Part shown: positions 31,489-39,090 of the stretch, in pieces | Layout: each line of letters begins with the position of its first letter | How positions within the stretch are numbered: the stretch's first letter is position 1 | Origin: a virus | DNA length: 44,080 nt | Reading direction: 5' to 3' (one strand) | Virus record (IMG/VR): IMGVR_UViG_3300002225_000006 | Span: 1 to 44,080 of that record | Made by a program: the position numbers and the translations under genes | The notes under the pieces: model-generated | Told to the model about the DNA's origin: nothing | Seen by the model: only the letters and a program-made list of their open reading frames with translations | Databases searched by the model: none

Positions 31489-31881
31489 CTACTCCTCATA
31501 ATATCCATTGTTGTAGTCTTCAACGGCAAAGCTTGTCTTAGGCCGCTTAAGCGCATCCCTAAGATCAAAGCCATTCTCTGGCTCGTCGTATGCATCCTCC
31601 AGAAACTTCTTCCCTGTAGCCTCACCAACTGGTGTGAAGCCCTGGATAGGGACACCACCCAGCATATCAACCCTACGCTGTAGTGTGTCAATAGCCTCTT
31701 GTAAGTCCTTAAGCTCACCCTTAACTCCCCTCTGACCTGAGCACAATATCTTCTTAATAGCATGTTGTGTAGCCCCACTAGTGTCACGTACACTGAACAG
31801 ATCACACACAGCGTAGATATCAACTGTGTCCAGCTTAGATACATCCTTGAAGTAATGCTTGTATTTATCTTCAGCACTCAT
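31489..31881 (-). CDS. Hypothetical conserved phage protein, 130 aa
   Basis: The helical first half KYKHYFKDVSKLDTVDIYAV, FSVRDTSGATQHAIKKIL looks like a widespread phage protein of unknown function, followed by a long coiled-coil helix (LKDLQEAIDTLQRRVDML) and a disordered, acidic end. An ORF of equal length in another frame (31485-31877) is rejected because only this one has coherent composition and an RBS (GGTGGGTTGAT). Confidence 0.7.
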   Translation of the reverse strand: MSAEDKYKHYFKDVSKLDTVDIYAVCDLFSVRDTSGATQHAIKKILCSGQRGVKGELKDLQEAIDTLQRRVDMLGGVPIQGFTPVGEATGKKFLEDAYDEPENGFDLRDALKRPKTSFAVEDYNNGYYEE

Positions 31882-32126
31882 ATCAACCCACCTCTTAGTA
31901 AGTTTCTCTTAGTTTGCTCCCAACCATACATCCTGACCATAGACACTATCCAATCCACCATAGACCTATCAGTGTTTGATAGTGAATTGTAATACTTACC
32001 TAAGTCTAACCCGTCCTCAGCTATGACACGCATGATAGCTAACATATTGTAAGCCTTTATGAAAGGATCTTTTATGTCATCAAATAACGTATGCCCGACA
32101 GACAGTCTACCAACCTTCCTACTCAT
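31878..32126 (-). CDS. Hypothetical helical protein, 82 aa
   Basis: The ATG at 32126 follows GGAGGTTGACA, a leader also used at 32360 and 32547. Upstream TTG would move into that RBS. The protein is helical with HTLFDDIKDPFIKAYNML and MVDWIVSMVRMYGWEQ. It overlaps the next gene by 4 bp. No known function. Confidence 0.65.
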   Translation of the reverse strand: MSRKVGRLSVGHTLFDDIKDPFIKAYNMLAIMRVIAEDGLDLGKYYNSLSNTDRSMVDWIVSMVRMYGWEQTKRNLLRGGLI

Positions 32127-32144
32127 TGTCAACCTCCAATTAAT

Positions 32145-32360
32145 CTATCTGTAAACTGAGAACACTGCCTCATTACTCTTGCAGGTCTTGCAGTATACAA
32201 TCTTACCATCGTTGACTAACTCCGAAGCGTAGTTAATCTCCTCACCCTTCAACCACCAACCATGTATACCAGCGGCTTTTACACTAGCTAACAACTCCTG
32301 CTTACTTTTCTTTGGTGTTGGCAGTGGTGTGTCACGCCAAGTGTGGTTACAGTCACTCAC
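32145..32360 (-). CDS. Hypothetical zinc-binding protein, 71 aa
   Basis: The GTG at 32360 is placed six bases after GGAGG in the shared cassette. The protein opens MSDCNHTWRDTPLP and ends with KIVYCKTCKSNEA, so Cys/His pairs at both ends could bind zinc. The central helix is LLASVKAAGIHGWWL. Its start overlaps the end of the preceding gene by 8 bp. Confidence 0.65.
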   Translation of the reverse strand: MSDCNHTWRDTPLPTPKKSKQELLASVKAAGIHGWWLKGEEINYASELVNDGKIVYCKTCKSNEAVFSVYR

Positions 32361-32547
32361 TGTCAACCTCCTTCACTAGGACTTCTTTCGTAACACATGT
32401 ACCCTTTTGTGTATCAGTGTAGTCAATATGAGTCCACCACTCTTGGTGGCAGGCTAGACATGCCCTGTACCCATCACCAAGATAGTCTTCGGCCTTATAT
32501 TCACTGCACCCACACTCAGGACACTCTGAACACTTAATATCACTCAT
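32353..32547 (-). CDS. Hypothetical zinc-ribbon protein, 64 aa
   Basis: The ATG at 32547 follows GGAGGTTGACA. An ORF open to 32661 is unlikely because it runs inside the HNH gene. The product has CSECPECGC and CLACHQEWW, a four-cysteine zinc ribbon as in many tiny phage proteins. Its last codons VKEVDSE also carry the RBS of the next gene. Confidence 0.7.
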   Translation of the reverse strand: MSDIKCSECPECGCSEYKAEDYLGDGYRACLACHQEWWTHIDYTDTQKGTCVTKEVLVKEVDSE

Positions 32548-32956
32548 TGTCAACCTCCTTTTTCTTTTTAGCCCTTCTAGCAGCAGCCCTTTCAGCTGTC
32601 TCCAGCTTACTCTTCTCTTTGTGGCAAGGTAGGCATAGTAGTTGTAATTCCTCAATCTCACAGAACATATTCTCTATCACCTCATCCCAGGATCTAAACC
32701 CTGTGACAGGGACAATAGGAACTATGTGGTCAATGGAGGTGTTCTTCTTACGCTTACCGTCAATAACAGTAGTCACTTTAACTTCTTCCTGACACCCTGC
32801 ACACCTACGAACACCACGTCTAACTGTGGCATTACGGTCACATTGGGATATTGGTGCCCAGCGGCGACTACCAGCTCTTAGTAGAGATTTAATCATACTG
32901 TTAAACTGGGCTTCCGTCATAGTGCCGCCACACCTAGTCTTCTCTCCTCTAGCCAT
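32540..32956 (-). CDS. HNH endonuclease
   Basis: The 138-aa protein carries a treble-clef HNH motif: CAGCQEEV, then SIDHIVPIVPV, NLQ-like QLLCLPCHKEKS, with paired Cys residues for structural zinc. The C-terminal tail is strongly basic (RAAARRAKKKK). It differs from the HNH/AP2 pair and is more like the small HNH proteins of T7-type phages near replication genes. DNA cutting or mobility is expected. Its end KEVDNE overlaps the next gene's RBS and start. Confidence 0.85.
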   Translation of the reverse strand: MARGEKTRCGGTMTEAQFNSMIKSLLRAGSRRWAPISQCDRNATVRRGVRRCAGCQEEVKVTTVIDGKRKKNTSIDHIVPIVPVTGFRSWDEVIENMFCEIEELQLLCLPCHKEKSKLETAERAAARRAKKKKEVDNE

Positions 32957-33176
32957 TAGTAACCACCTTCCATTTTAGGATTTCCTCAAAGCTCTTAGTG
33001 GATGGCTTAGGGCGTTTCTTTAATGCGCTGCTATGCCACAGGTCAAGGTCGTTTGGCCCGACTACACCTACACGATAGCCATTACCTACAATCTCCTGAA
33101 CAACACATTTGCAGTTAAGCTCAGGGGCTTCCTTACTCACTAAGGAAACCTCCTCATCTATTTTAAACCTCATCAT
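32949..33176 (-). CDS. Hypothetical SH3-like protein, 75 aa
   Basis: The N-terminus MMRFKIDEEVSLVSKEAP is beta-rich, with IVGNGYRVGVVGPNDLDLWH continuing a small barrel, then a basic linker KKRPKPST and a final helix. It overlaps both neighbours (8 bp and 14 bp). No known function. The fold guess rests on pattern alone. Confidence 0.6.
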   Translation of the reverse strand: MMRFKIDEEVSLVSKEAPELNCKCVVQEIVGNGYRVGVVGPNDLDLWHSSALKKRPKPSTKSFEEILKWKVVTNG

Positions 33177-34038
33177 ACCCTCCTAGTACATCATAGTGAA
33201 CTGGTTCACCATCCTCATCAAGCTCTTGGATCATGTACAGCAGCTTACTTTGCTCCCTTGCATATTCTTCCCATCCATCACCTATAACCTCTTTGTATAG
33301 GTCTAGGGTGACTTTCTTAAGCTCTTCCTCAGACTTACAATCCACTAAAGCGTTATACGCCTTCTTGGGACCATACCTCGGAAGACCTGGGATATTGTCA
33401 GCCCCATCGCCTGTTATCATCTGAGAGTAGAAAAAACTTAATCCACAACCTCGTAGTTTGTTACCTTCCATCTTAATGTAACCCAGCTTAGTCACAAGTT
33501 CAGGCCCCCAAGCTAGCTGCTTACCACATGACCACCGGTAGTGCAAGCCTGGTGTTATGGCCAAGTCCTTGTCTCGGCTGCAACAAACTACTTCCCTGCC
33601 TTCTTTAGCCGCTTTAACCAGCTCCATACTGATAACGTCATCAGCTTCAACCCCTTGCACAACTTCAGCACCAAGCTGATGGATGAAATGGCAAATGATA
33701 TTGCGATAGTGGAAAGGCTTCTCTTGCTTTCTGGAGCCTTTATACGGTTTGGAGGTGGCAACCGAGGCGCGGAAATTCTCCTTATAGGTGGTTTCCCCCG
33801 CTTCTCTCGCTCCTCGTTCAGTTTTACAATATTCGTCATATGCGTACTCACTCGTAGTTAAGAAAAACCTGTGTGGCTCGTCTGCCCAAACTTCAGATTC
33901 TATCTCCTTAATCCTCTGCAAGAGCGCCTCCTCCACCCAATCCCAGCCCCTCACCTGTGGCTCACCGTCATCGTCCTTGTACTGCGCTGCGAAACCCACT
34001 TCATATACCAGGATGTCTGCATCTATTAATGCTTGCAT
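33163..34038 (-). CDS. 5'-3' exonuclease / flap endonuclease (PIN/FEN family)
   Basis: The 291-aa protein starts MQALIDADILVYEVG with the first acidic metal ligands (Asp6, Asp8), followed by GVEADDVISMELVKAA, CCSRDKDLA and the H2TH segment TGDGADNIPGLPRYGPKKA. This is the FEN domain present in Taq polymerase and in T7 gp6-like enzymes. It removes RNA primers and may degrade host DNA. It belongs with DNA polymerase, primase-helicase, SSB and ligase in this operon. AGGAGGAG precedes the ATG. Confidence 0.92.
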   Translation of the reverse strand: MQALIDADILVYEVGFAAQYKDDDGEPQVRGWDWVEEALLQRIKEIESEVWADEPHRFFLTTSEYAYDEYCKTERGAREAGETTYKENFRASVATSKPYKGSRKQEKPFHYRNIICHFIHQLGAEVVQGVEADDVISMELVKAAKEGREVVCCSRDKDLAITPGLHYRWSCGKQLAWGPELVTKLGYIKMEGNKLRGCGLSFFYSQMITGDGADNIPGLPRYGPKKAYNALVDCKSEEELKKVTLDLYKEVIGDGWEEYAREQSKLLYMIQELDEDGEPVHYDVLGGYDEV

Positions 34039-34055
34039 AAGCTCCTCCTAAGTTA

Positions 34056-34077
34056 AGCCCCTCTTCGTAGAAGGGCT
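34056..34077 (-). other. Hairpin in the 48-bp gap before the exonuclease gene
   Basis: AGCCC (34056-34060) pairs with GGGCT (34073-34077), extended by TTC/GAA inside. There is no U run on either side. It could be an RNA processing, mRNA stabilising or attenuation hairpin between the DUF4116-like gene and the exonuclease gene. Confidence 0.4.
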
Positions 34078-34087
34078 GTCTAGTTAA

Positions 34088-34882
34088 CTAGGGCTGTGGC
34101 TCAGCTGGTGGTGGATTTAAAGTGTACCACACTACCGAAGCTGCGGCCATTATATCCTTATCAACAAACCTCACTGCCACTGGGTTCTGCTTTACAGCAA
34201 GGGTGCACAACTTAACTGTTTGCTTCCTAACAATCCTCAAGGCCATGCCATTCTGCTTAACAGCAAGCCTGCAAACCTTATTAGTCTTGTTAGCTATAAA
34301 CCTCAGTGCCATGCCATCCTGCCTTACAGCAGCCTCAGACAGATCTTTTGTCTGCATCGTCACAAACTTAATAGCAGAGCCATTCTGCGTAACAGCAGCC
34401 AACTCTATCTCAGCAGTGTGTGTGTCAACAAACTTCAAGGCCATGCCGTTCTGCCCAACAGCAGCTAAGGCTATTGCCTCTGTCTGTTCAGTGAACTTAA
34501 TGGACAGCCCATTCTGACTAACAGCAGCTAAGAACACACCACCAGTTCTAACCTCTGAGTATCTAAGGGCCATACCGTTCTGACCCACTGCGGCAAGGCA
34601 TATCTCTGTTGTCTGTACCGCAACATCCTTCAAGGCCATCCCATTCTGGGTCACAGCTGCTAAAGCTATTGCCTCTGTCTGTAGGTGTACGTGCTTTAGT
34701 GCAAGTCCATCAGCTGAGACAGCGGCTAGTGCCACCTCCTCAGTTTGATCTACTATATACTCCAAAGCTTCCGGATCAGCGACAACTATAGCTAACGCAT
34801 CACCGTCAGCTAACCCTGTAGTGCCGTCCCCGTTATTCCCTGCCACCACTAAGAATTGCTCTGCCGTTATTGAATTTCCCAC
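34088..34882 (-). CDS. DUF4116-like tandem repeat protein, 264 aa
   Basis: Residues about 40-245 are nine to ten copies of a ~22-residue repeat with consensus LAAVxQNGxALKFVxxQT, plus a divergent first copy (DPEALEYIV) and a Pro-rich end. The pattern matches the DUF4116 repeat family known from large viruses, protists and some bacteria, predicted to be helix-turn-helix solenoids that bind proteins. Here it sits between the SSB-like genes and the exonuclease, so it may act as a scaffold for replication or host proteins. AAGTGGG precedes the start. The function is unknown. Confidence 0.8.
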   Translation of the reverse strand: MGNSITAEQFLVVAGNNGDGTTGLADGDALAIVVADPEALEYIVDQTEEVALAAVSADGLALKHVHLQTEAIALAAVTQNGMALKDVAVQTTEICLAAVGQNGMALRYSEVRTGGVFLAAVSQNGLSIKFTEQTEAIALAAVGQNGMALKFVDTHTAEIELAAVTQNGSAIKFVTMQTKDLSEAAVRQDGMALRFIANKTNKVCRLAVKQNGMALRIVRKQTVKLCTLAVKQNPVAVRFVDKDIMAAASVVWYTLNPPPAEPQP

Positions 34883-35089
34883 TTACTTACCTCCCTCTAA
34901 ATCAAGCCTATCCCAGTTGATAGCTACTAGTCCATACTCACCACCAACATTAACTATTGCGAAGCGGCCTGTGTCTGTCTTAAGCTCACCTGCCACTTCA
35001 ACTTCATCACCAACAGTTAGGCCACAATCATCCAGGCCATCTACACTATTGACAATGCCAGTGTCGCCCTCTCTACCAGTCTTTGCCAT
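34883..35089 (-). CDS. Hypothetical beta-barrel protein, 68 aa
   Basis: The start is ATG at 35089, overlapping the SSB-like gene by 17 bp, behind GAGGAAGGCGAAG. The product (GLTVGDEVEVAGELKTDTG, RFAIVNVGGEYGLVAINW) is a small SH3-like domain. The longer frame to 35158 lies wholly within the upstream gene and is unlikely. It may partner the SSB or another replication protein. Confidence 0.65.
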   Translation of the reverse strand: MAKTGREGDTGIVNSVDGLDDCGLTVGDEVEVAGELKTDTGRFAIVNVGGEYGLVAINWDRLDLEGGK

Positions 35090-35741
35090 CTTCGCCTTCC
35101 TCGTCAGTTTCATTAGTTGTGCTCTCTTCAGGTGCGTCCTCTTTAGCTGCACCTTCATTACCTACACGACCGTCTATAAGCTCCTTCAGCCAATCCTCTA
35201 AGCCTGCCCATACATCTTTGTCTGGACTATCCAAGTCGAATAAGACTGTTGGGTTAACCAACTGTGGGGCACTCTCCTCATCCTTCTTACGCATGAGACT
35301 TACACCACCAACATTGTTGAAGGTCTTTCCTACGTGTTTGCCACTACCAGCATTTGTCACCAGTGTTAGTAACACGGGCTTACCTAGTAGTTTAGAGAAA
35401 TCACCGCCAAACTCTAGCTCAGGGTCTATTGCCTTGTAACGCTTAGTCGATGTTGAGTTATCTTGGCTTAAGCTGAACACTGGGAAGCGTTCTGTAATCC
35501 AACGTGGCTTGTCCTTAATCTCCTCACCATCCTCATCAATGCAAAACTCATCTAACAACTCATAAGTCATTAAGATGTGTGGTGCTGGTTTCTTCTCCTC
35601 ACCTTTGAATGGTCGGCGCTTCTGTACACCTAAGTCAATGATCCTGACTATACGTGCTGGGTATCCACCTGGCTCAAGGTGCCCTTGTATAGGCATGTCC
35701 GAACTATTACTACTGCTTCCACTTCCTGCTTTAAGTCCCAT
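35073..35741 (-). CDS. Single-stranded DNA-binding protein (probable)
   Basis: The 222-aa protein has an OB-fold-like core (PARIVRIIDLGVQ, HILMTYELLDEF, KPVLLTLVT) and an acidic, disordered C-terminus ending EGEDGKDW. An acidic tail with a terminal aromatic residue is the hallmark of SSBs from E. coli to T7 gp2.5, which use it to recruit polymerase and helicase. It lies next to DNA polymerase. A flanking Gly/Ser-rich N-terminus is unusual. No nuclease motif is present. Confidence 0.75.
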   Translation of the reverse strand: MGLKAGSGSSSNSSDMPIQGHLEPGGYPARIVRIIDLGVQKRRPFKGEEKKPAPHILMTYELLDEFCIDEDGEEIKDKPRWITERFPVFSLSQDNSTSTKRYKAIDPELEFGGDFSKLLGKPVLLTLVTNAGSGKHVGKTFNNVGGVSLMRKKDEESAPQLVNPTVLFDLDSPDKDVWAGLEDWLKELIDGRVGNEGAAKEDAPEESTTNETDEEGEDGKDW

Positions 35742-35755
35742 ATTATCACCTTTGT

Positions 35756-37621
35756 TTAATGTATTTCACTATAGTTATTGCCAAATTGCACAGTCACGCT
35801 TAACGGTTTATTAAGCTTGAGAGTTATATTAGCACTCTTAATTGCGTCTTGCAACACCTTTTCCACTTCTTTTTCCTTACCTTCTCCCACTGGTACGATA
35901 ATCTCATCATGCATTTGGCCGCAAACTTTCACATGCTTCCTGCATCCCCTAACCCAAGTATCAAAACAATAGACACCTGTCCCCTGGTTTAGTGTGCTCC
36001 ACCTATCCTTCTCAGCTCTCAAGGTATACCAGAATTTACTAACTGGGTTGTATAACCACTTCTGTCCGCTCACTGTTTTCACCTTAGCGTCTTCAGCAAT
36101 CTTAATTACACTCCAGTTCTTTTTCCAGTACGCTTCAAGTAGCTTCTCAGCTTTGCGTTTACTAACCTTCAAGTTCCTTGCTAGTGCTGTGGCACCAATC
36201 CCATACACAGATGAGTAGTTCACAGCCTTATACTCCTTGCGTATGGTTGACATCTTACCGACATCACCCTCACCCAGCTTGTACAAGTCTTCTTCCTCCT
36301 TGGTCATAGCCCCAGCGAATACAGCAAGTGAGGTGTGAGGGTCATAGTCGCTACCACTCATCTCCTTGACATACTCAGGGTCATGCTCCCACATATAGTG
36401 TTGCTTAGTGTTGTCCTCAAGAGAACACATATCAGAGCCGCACAATACCATACCCTCTGGAGCTGTTAAGCACCCCCTAACTTCCTTGCCGTATGGCTTA
36501 TCCGTACCTGGTAAATTCACAACAGTTTTATGTTTGAACCGTAAGGTGTTGGTTAAGCCGCTCACTGTAGCTTCGAGGTAGTTATCCTCGCTAGCATCCC
36601 TCATGAACCCTTTCAGTATACCTATTCTGTGCTTGATAACGAACAAGTCATCCAGTTCTGCAAGTGATGGCTCCTTGTCGTACAACAGCTTGATGCTCTC
36701 ACATACACCACCACCTGTCAAGCTAACTTGTGGTATCTTCTTTACATCCCCTGTCTCCTTATCCCTATTATACTTAAATGTCTGTGGCTCCCAACCTAAT
36801 GAGTGTAGCCAGGATTTAATCTGTGTATGTGAACCTGGGTTAGGCTGCTTAGGCTTACCCTCAACTTCCACAATACCCTCGTAGTCTTCTGGTAGATTGT
36901 GTTGCTTGAGTAGATCAAACCATTTAACACCTGTAGCAGACAGTGTACCGTCCTGTTTGAAGGGCTTTGCTGGTCTACCCTTCTTAGTGTATGTCTTAAC
37001 CTCTGGCATGGCCTCAGCGAGCTTACAGAGCTTCTCAGCCACTATTGGCTCAAGCTTGCCTAGGGATTGTTCGCAATACTCCCTATCAAACTTCCAGCGT
37101 ATAGCCTCTTGCTCACGTACGCAATCCATTTTAAAGGTGAGGTAGTTGAGGAACCTAATTATGTCTTCCTCACTGTCGTAAACTCTGCACAGTAGGTTGT
37201 ATTGCTCCTTCCACAGTTTAGTGTTTATGACAACGTCTTGGTCACACCTGTGTACATACTCTTCTACTGACAAACCTTCCCAGTCGTCTACAACTGGCTT
37301 AGATATGCCGTAGTCCTTACCGTAAGAGTCTAGGCTGTGGCTAAACCTATTAGGCTCTAAGTACCAGCTTAAGGCTAATGTGTCTACAAGTTTAGCTTTT
37401 ATCGACACATCCAGTAGTTTTTCAAGGACAGGTATGTCATATCGACATATGTTATGTCCTATAAGAGCTTTGGCACCTAGTAGGAACTCCCTCATACTTT
37501 CATAGGTTGTGAGGGCAACACGTTCACCACCAAGTTTAGTATGTACAAGGCAATGTATCTTAGTGGGGTTTAGTCCATTAGTTTCTATATCAAATACTGA
37601 AGCTTCAGCTAAGTAGTTCAT
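35756..37621 (-). CDS. DNA polymerase I family (T7-like) with 3'-5' exonuclease
   Basis: The 621-aa enzyme replicates the phage genome. The exonuclease domain shows VFDIETNGL (Asp11, Glu13), LIGHNICRYD (55-62) and CDQDV. The polymerase domain shows motif A in SDMCSLEDNTKQHY, motif B in RKEYKAVNYSSVYG and motif C in QMHDEIIVPV (His571-Glu573). Motif A is divergent from the usual DYSQIELR, a form I recognise from marine podoviruses. No thioredoxin partner gene is present. It lies next to SSB and is about 80 residues shorter than T7 gp5. Confidence 0.95.
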   Translation of the reverse strand: MNYLAEASVFDIETNGLNPTKIHCLVHTKLGGERVALTTYESMREFLLGAKALIGHNICRYDIPVLEKLLDVSIKAKLVDTLALSWYLEPNRFSHSLDSYGKDYGISKPVVDDWEGLSVEEYVHRCDQDVVINTKLWKEQYNLLCRVYDSEEDIIRFLNYLTFKMDCVREQEAIRWKFDREYCEQSLGKLEPIVAEKLCKLAEAMPEVKTYTKKGRPAKPFKQDGTLSATGVKWFDLLKQHNLPEDYEGIVEVEGKPKQPNPGSHTQIKSWLHSLGWEPQTFKYNRDKETGDVKKIPQVSLTGGGVCESIKLLYDKEPSLAELDDLFVIKHRIGILKGFMRDASEDNYLEATVSGLTNTLRFKHKTVVNLPGTDKPYGKEVRGCLTAPEGMVLCGSDMCSLEDNTKQHYMWEHDPEYVKEMSGSDYDPHTSLAVFAGAMTKEEEDLYKLGEGDVGKMSTIRKEYKAVNYSSVYGIGATALARNLKVSKRKAEKLLEAYWKKNWSVIKIAEDAKVKTVSGQKWLYNPVSKFWYTLRAEKDRWSTLNQGTGVYCFDTWVRGCRKHVKVCGQMHDEIIVPVGEGKEKEVEKVLQDAIKSANITLKLNKPLSVTVQFGNNYSEIH

Positions 37622-37632
37622 ACCATACCCCC

Positions 37633-37920
37633 TTAACCTACATTAATGGAGGATAATATAACACCCCGTGGCTCTTTTGTCTTTCCTAAGTACTTCACAG
37701 TAAGTTCATCTGTCTGATCTAGACTAACCCAATCACCTACGAAACACTTCCTCTCACTGCCATCTTTGTTGGTATACATCCACTTACCATTCTTAGTGTG
37801 TGTCACATCTCCGTCAGGGTGAATCTTCCTTGCATCTTTAGGTGATTTTGCAGCCACCACCATAGAGTTATAAGCCTCAAAACCAAGGTATTTGTCTAGT
37901 TCTACTAGGTATAAATTCAT
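37633..37920 (-). CDS. Hypothetical protein, 95 aa
   Basis: The ATG at 37920 lies six bases after GGTGG. TTG upstream is rejected. The protein has MNLYLVELDKYLGFEAYNS, MVVAAKSPKDARKIHPDG and YLGKTKEPRGVILSSINVG, a pattern resembling small phage proteins that start with Tyr/Phe-rich beta strands. No function is known. It lies 12 bp from the sigma-factor gene and is co-transcribed with it. Confidence 0.65.
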   Translation of the reverse strand: MNLYLVELDKYLGFEAYNSMVVAAKSPKDARKIHPDGDVTHTKNGKWMYTNKDGSERKCFVGDWVSLDQTDELTVKYLGKTKEPRGVILSSINVG

Positions 37921-37932
37921 AACAACCACCAA

Positions 37933-38487
37933 TTAAACCTCAATAATCCCTGTGGCATCATCTAAGACAGCCTCAGCTAGGTCTTCCTTAAGCACTTCAT
38001 GCAGCTTACTCATCACATACCGACAATGCCTATGGGCTAATCCTGTAATGTTGCTAATCTCCAAGGGAGTGTAGGATAAGTCATAGAACAAGTGGGCGAT
38101 CTGTTGAGTCTCGCTGTCACTCTTAGCAAATCGGTTTAGGTATACCTCTTGTACTAGCGGTATGTTGAAGTCAAGGGTGTAGCTAGGCTCAACCTGTTCG
38201 TTCTCACCCTTAGCATCAAGGGAGTAGCTCATTCCTTCCAGTCGTTGTGATCTCTGCATAGCTTTAGTGGCTCTGCATAGGTGTCTGTTGAGATAACGAT
38301 CCATAGACTCTGTGGCTGGTGTATGTGAGTCAAGCTCTTGTAGAGCTGAACAGAACGCTGTCTGAACTACATCCTCACATTCCCTACCGACGCGTCTACG
38401 TGCATGGCTCATCATAGTCTTACGCTGTGTTTTGTACAAGAATTCAATATGACTTGTAGCACTCATATCTTCTGTTGAAATGTTCAT
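37933..38487 (-). CDS. ECF-like RNA polymerase sigma factor
   Basis: The 184-aa protein has the two-domain build of ECF sigma factors: region 2 at about 13-75 (FLYKTQRKTMMSHARRRVG, then CEDVVQTAFCSALQEL) and region 4 at about 115-170 (SETQQIAHLFYDLSYTPLEI, then a recognition helix). A 40-residue linker joins them. Host core polymerase could thus be turned toward phage promoters. It has its own promoter (38523-38550). No anti-sigma partner is evident. A divergent HTH regulator is the alternative. Confidence 0.75.
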   Translation of the reverse strand: MNISTEDMSATSHIEFLYKTQRKTMMSHARRRVGRECEDVVQTAFCSALQELDSHTPATESMDRYLNRHLCRATKAMQRSQRLEGMSYSLDAKGENEQVEPSYTLDFNIPLVQEVYLNRFAKSDSETQQIAHLFYDLSYTPLEISNITGLAHRHCRYVMSKLHEVLKEDLAEAVLDDATGIIEV

Positions 38488-38522
38488 AATTTTACCTACC
38501 TGTTTGTATGTTGTAGGTATAG

Positions 38523-38550
38523 TCTATAACTAATACCCAGCTGTTGTCAA
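38523..38550 (-). promoter_or_regulatory. Promoter P4 upstream of the sigma-factor gene (leftward)
   Basis: Read leftward, TTGACA (38545-38550, a perfect -35 box) is followed after 16 nt by TATAGA (38523-38528). It lies in the only 70-bp gap of the region, between the HNH/AP2 gene and the sigma-factor gene. It begins CCCCTTG like P1-P3 but has a more canonical -10 box, so host sigma-70 should recognise it. Confidence 0.75.
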
Positions 38551-38557
38551 GGGGCTT

Positions 38558-39082
38558 CTAGGGAGATCTTCCATGGTTAGGGTGATAGCCATACTTTAAG
38601 TTGGCGGCCTGGCGAGCAGCTATGGCTTCAGTTTTGTGGGTGAAGTAACCTAGATTCATGGCTTTTCCATTAGCTTTTATCTGAGCACACCACTTGCTGT
38701 TGGCCTTACTCCATGTAACACCCACAAACCCAGAGGTGTTGTCAGACCTAACCCCCTGATTCTTAAGGTTTTCACTTTGATTAGCCTCACGTAAGTTGAC
38801 CCACCTGTTGTCAGTTCTGTCACCGTTTATGTGATCCACTTGCTCCACCGGCCACTCACCTGTGACATATAAGAATGCCAGACGGTGCGCCCTGTAGGGA
38901 GTAGCTGCTATGCTAATTATCCTGTACCCAGTGGACTTGTTAATACACCCTGCGATAGACCCTGCCTTTACTCCTTTCCTGCCCTTAACTCTGGTGAACA
39001 GTCCTGTATCTTTGTCGTAACTAAACAACTCCTTAATCTTACTTTGACTTAATTTTGCCTCTTTATCTTTGTTAATACTCAC
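38558..39082 (-). CDS. HNH homing endonuclease with AP2 domain (copy 2)
   Basis: The 174-aa homologue of copy 1 (30199-30732) has the HNH core EQVDHINGDRTDNRWVNLRE, then SGFVGVTWSKANSKW of the AP2 domain and AARQAANLKYGYHPNHG at the end. The two copies share layout and most motif residues, so they derive from one mobile element that moved within or into this genome. It stands between primase-helicase and the sigma-factor promoter, that is between essential replication and regulatory genes, a typical target for homing. Confidence 0.88.
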   Translation of the reverse strand: MSINKDKEAKLSQSKIKELFSYDKDTGLFTRVKGRKGVKAGSIAGCINKSTGYRIISIAATPYRAHRLAFLYVTGEWPVEQVDHINGDRTDNRWVNLREANQSENLKNQGVRSDNTSGFVGVTWSKANSKWCAQIKANGKAMNLGYFTHKTEAIAARQAANLKYGYHPNHGRSP

Positions 39083-39090
39083 CTTAACTC

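Noticed and set aside
31485-31877. 130-codon ORF in the frame next to the 31489-31881 gene
   Set aside because: Same length but low-complexity, Leu/Arg/Ser-rich translation. The other frame has coherent composition and an RBS.
33588-33851. 87-codon ORF overlapping the exonuclease gene in another frame
   Set aside because: Same-strand shadow frame within a conserved gene, without an RBS.
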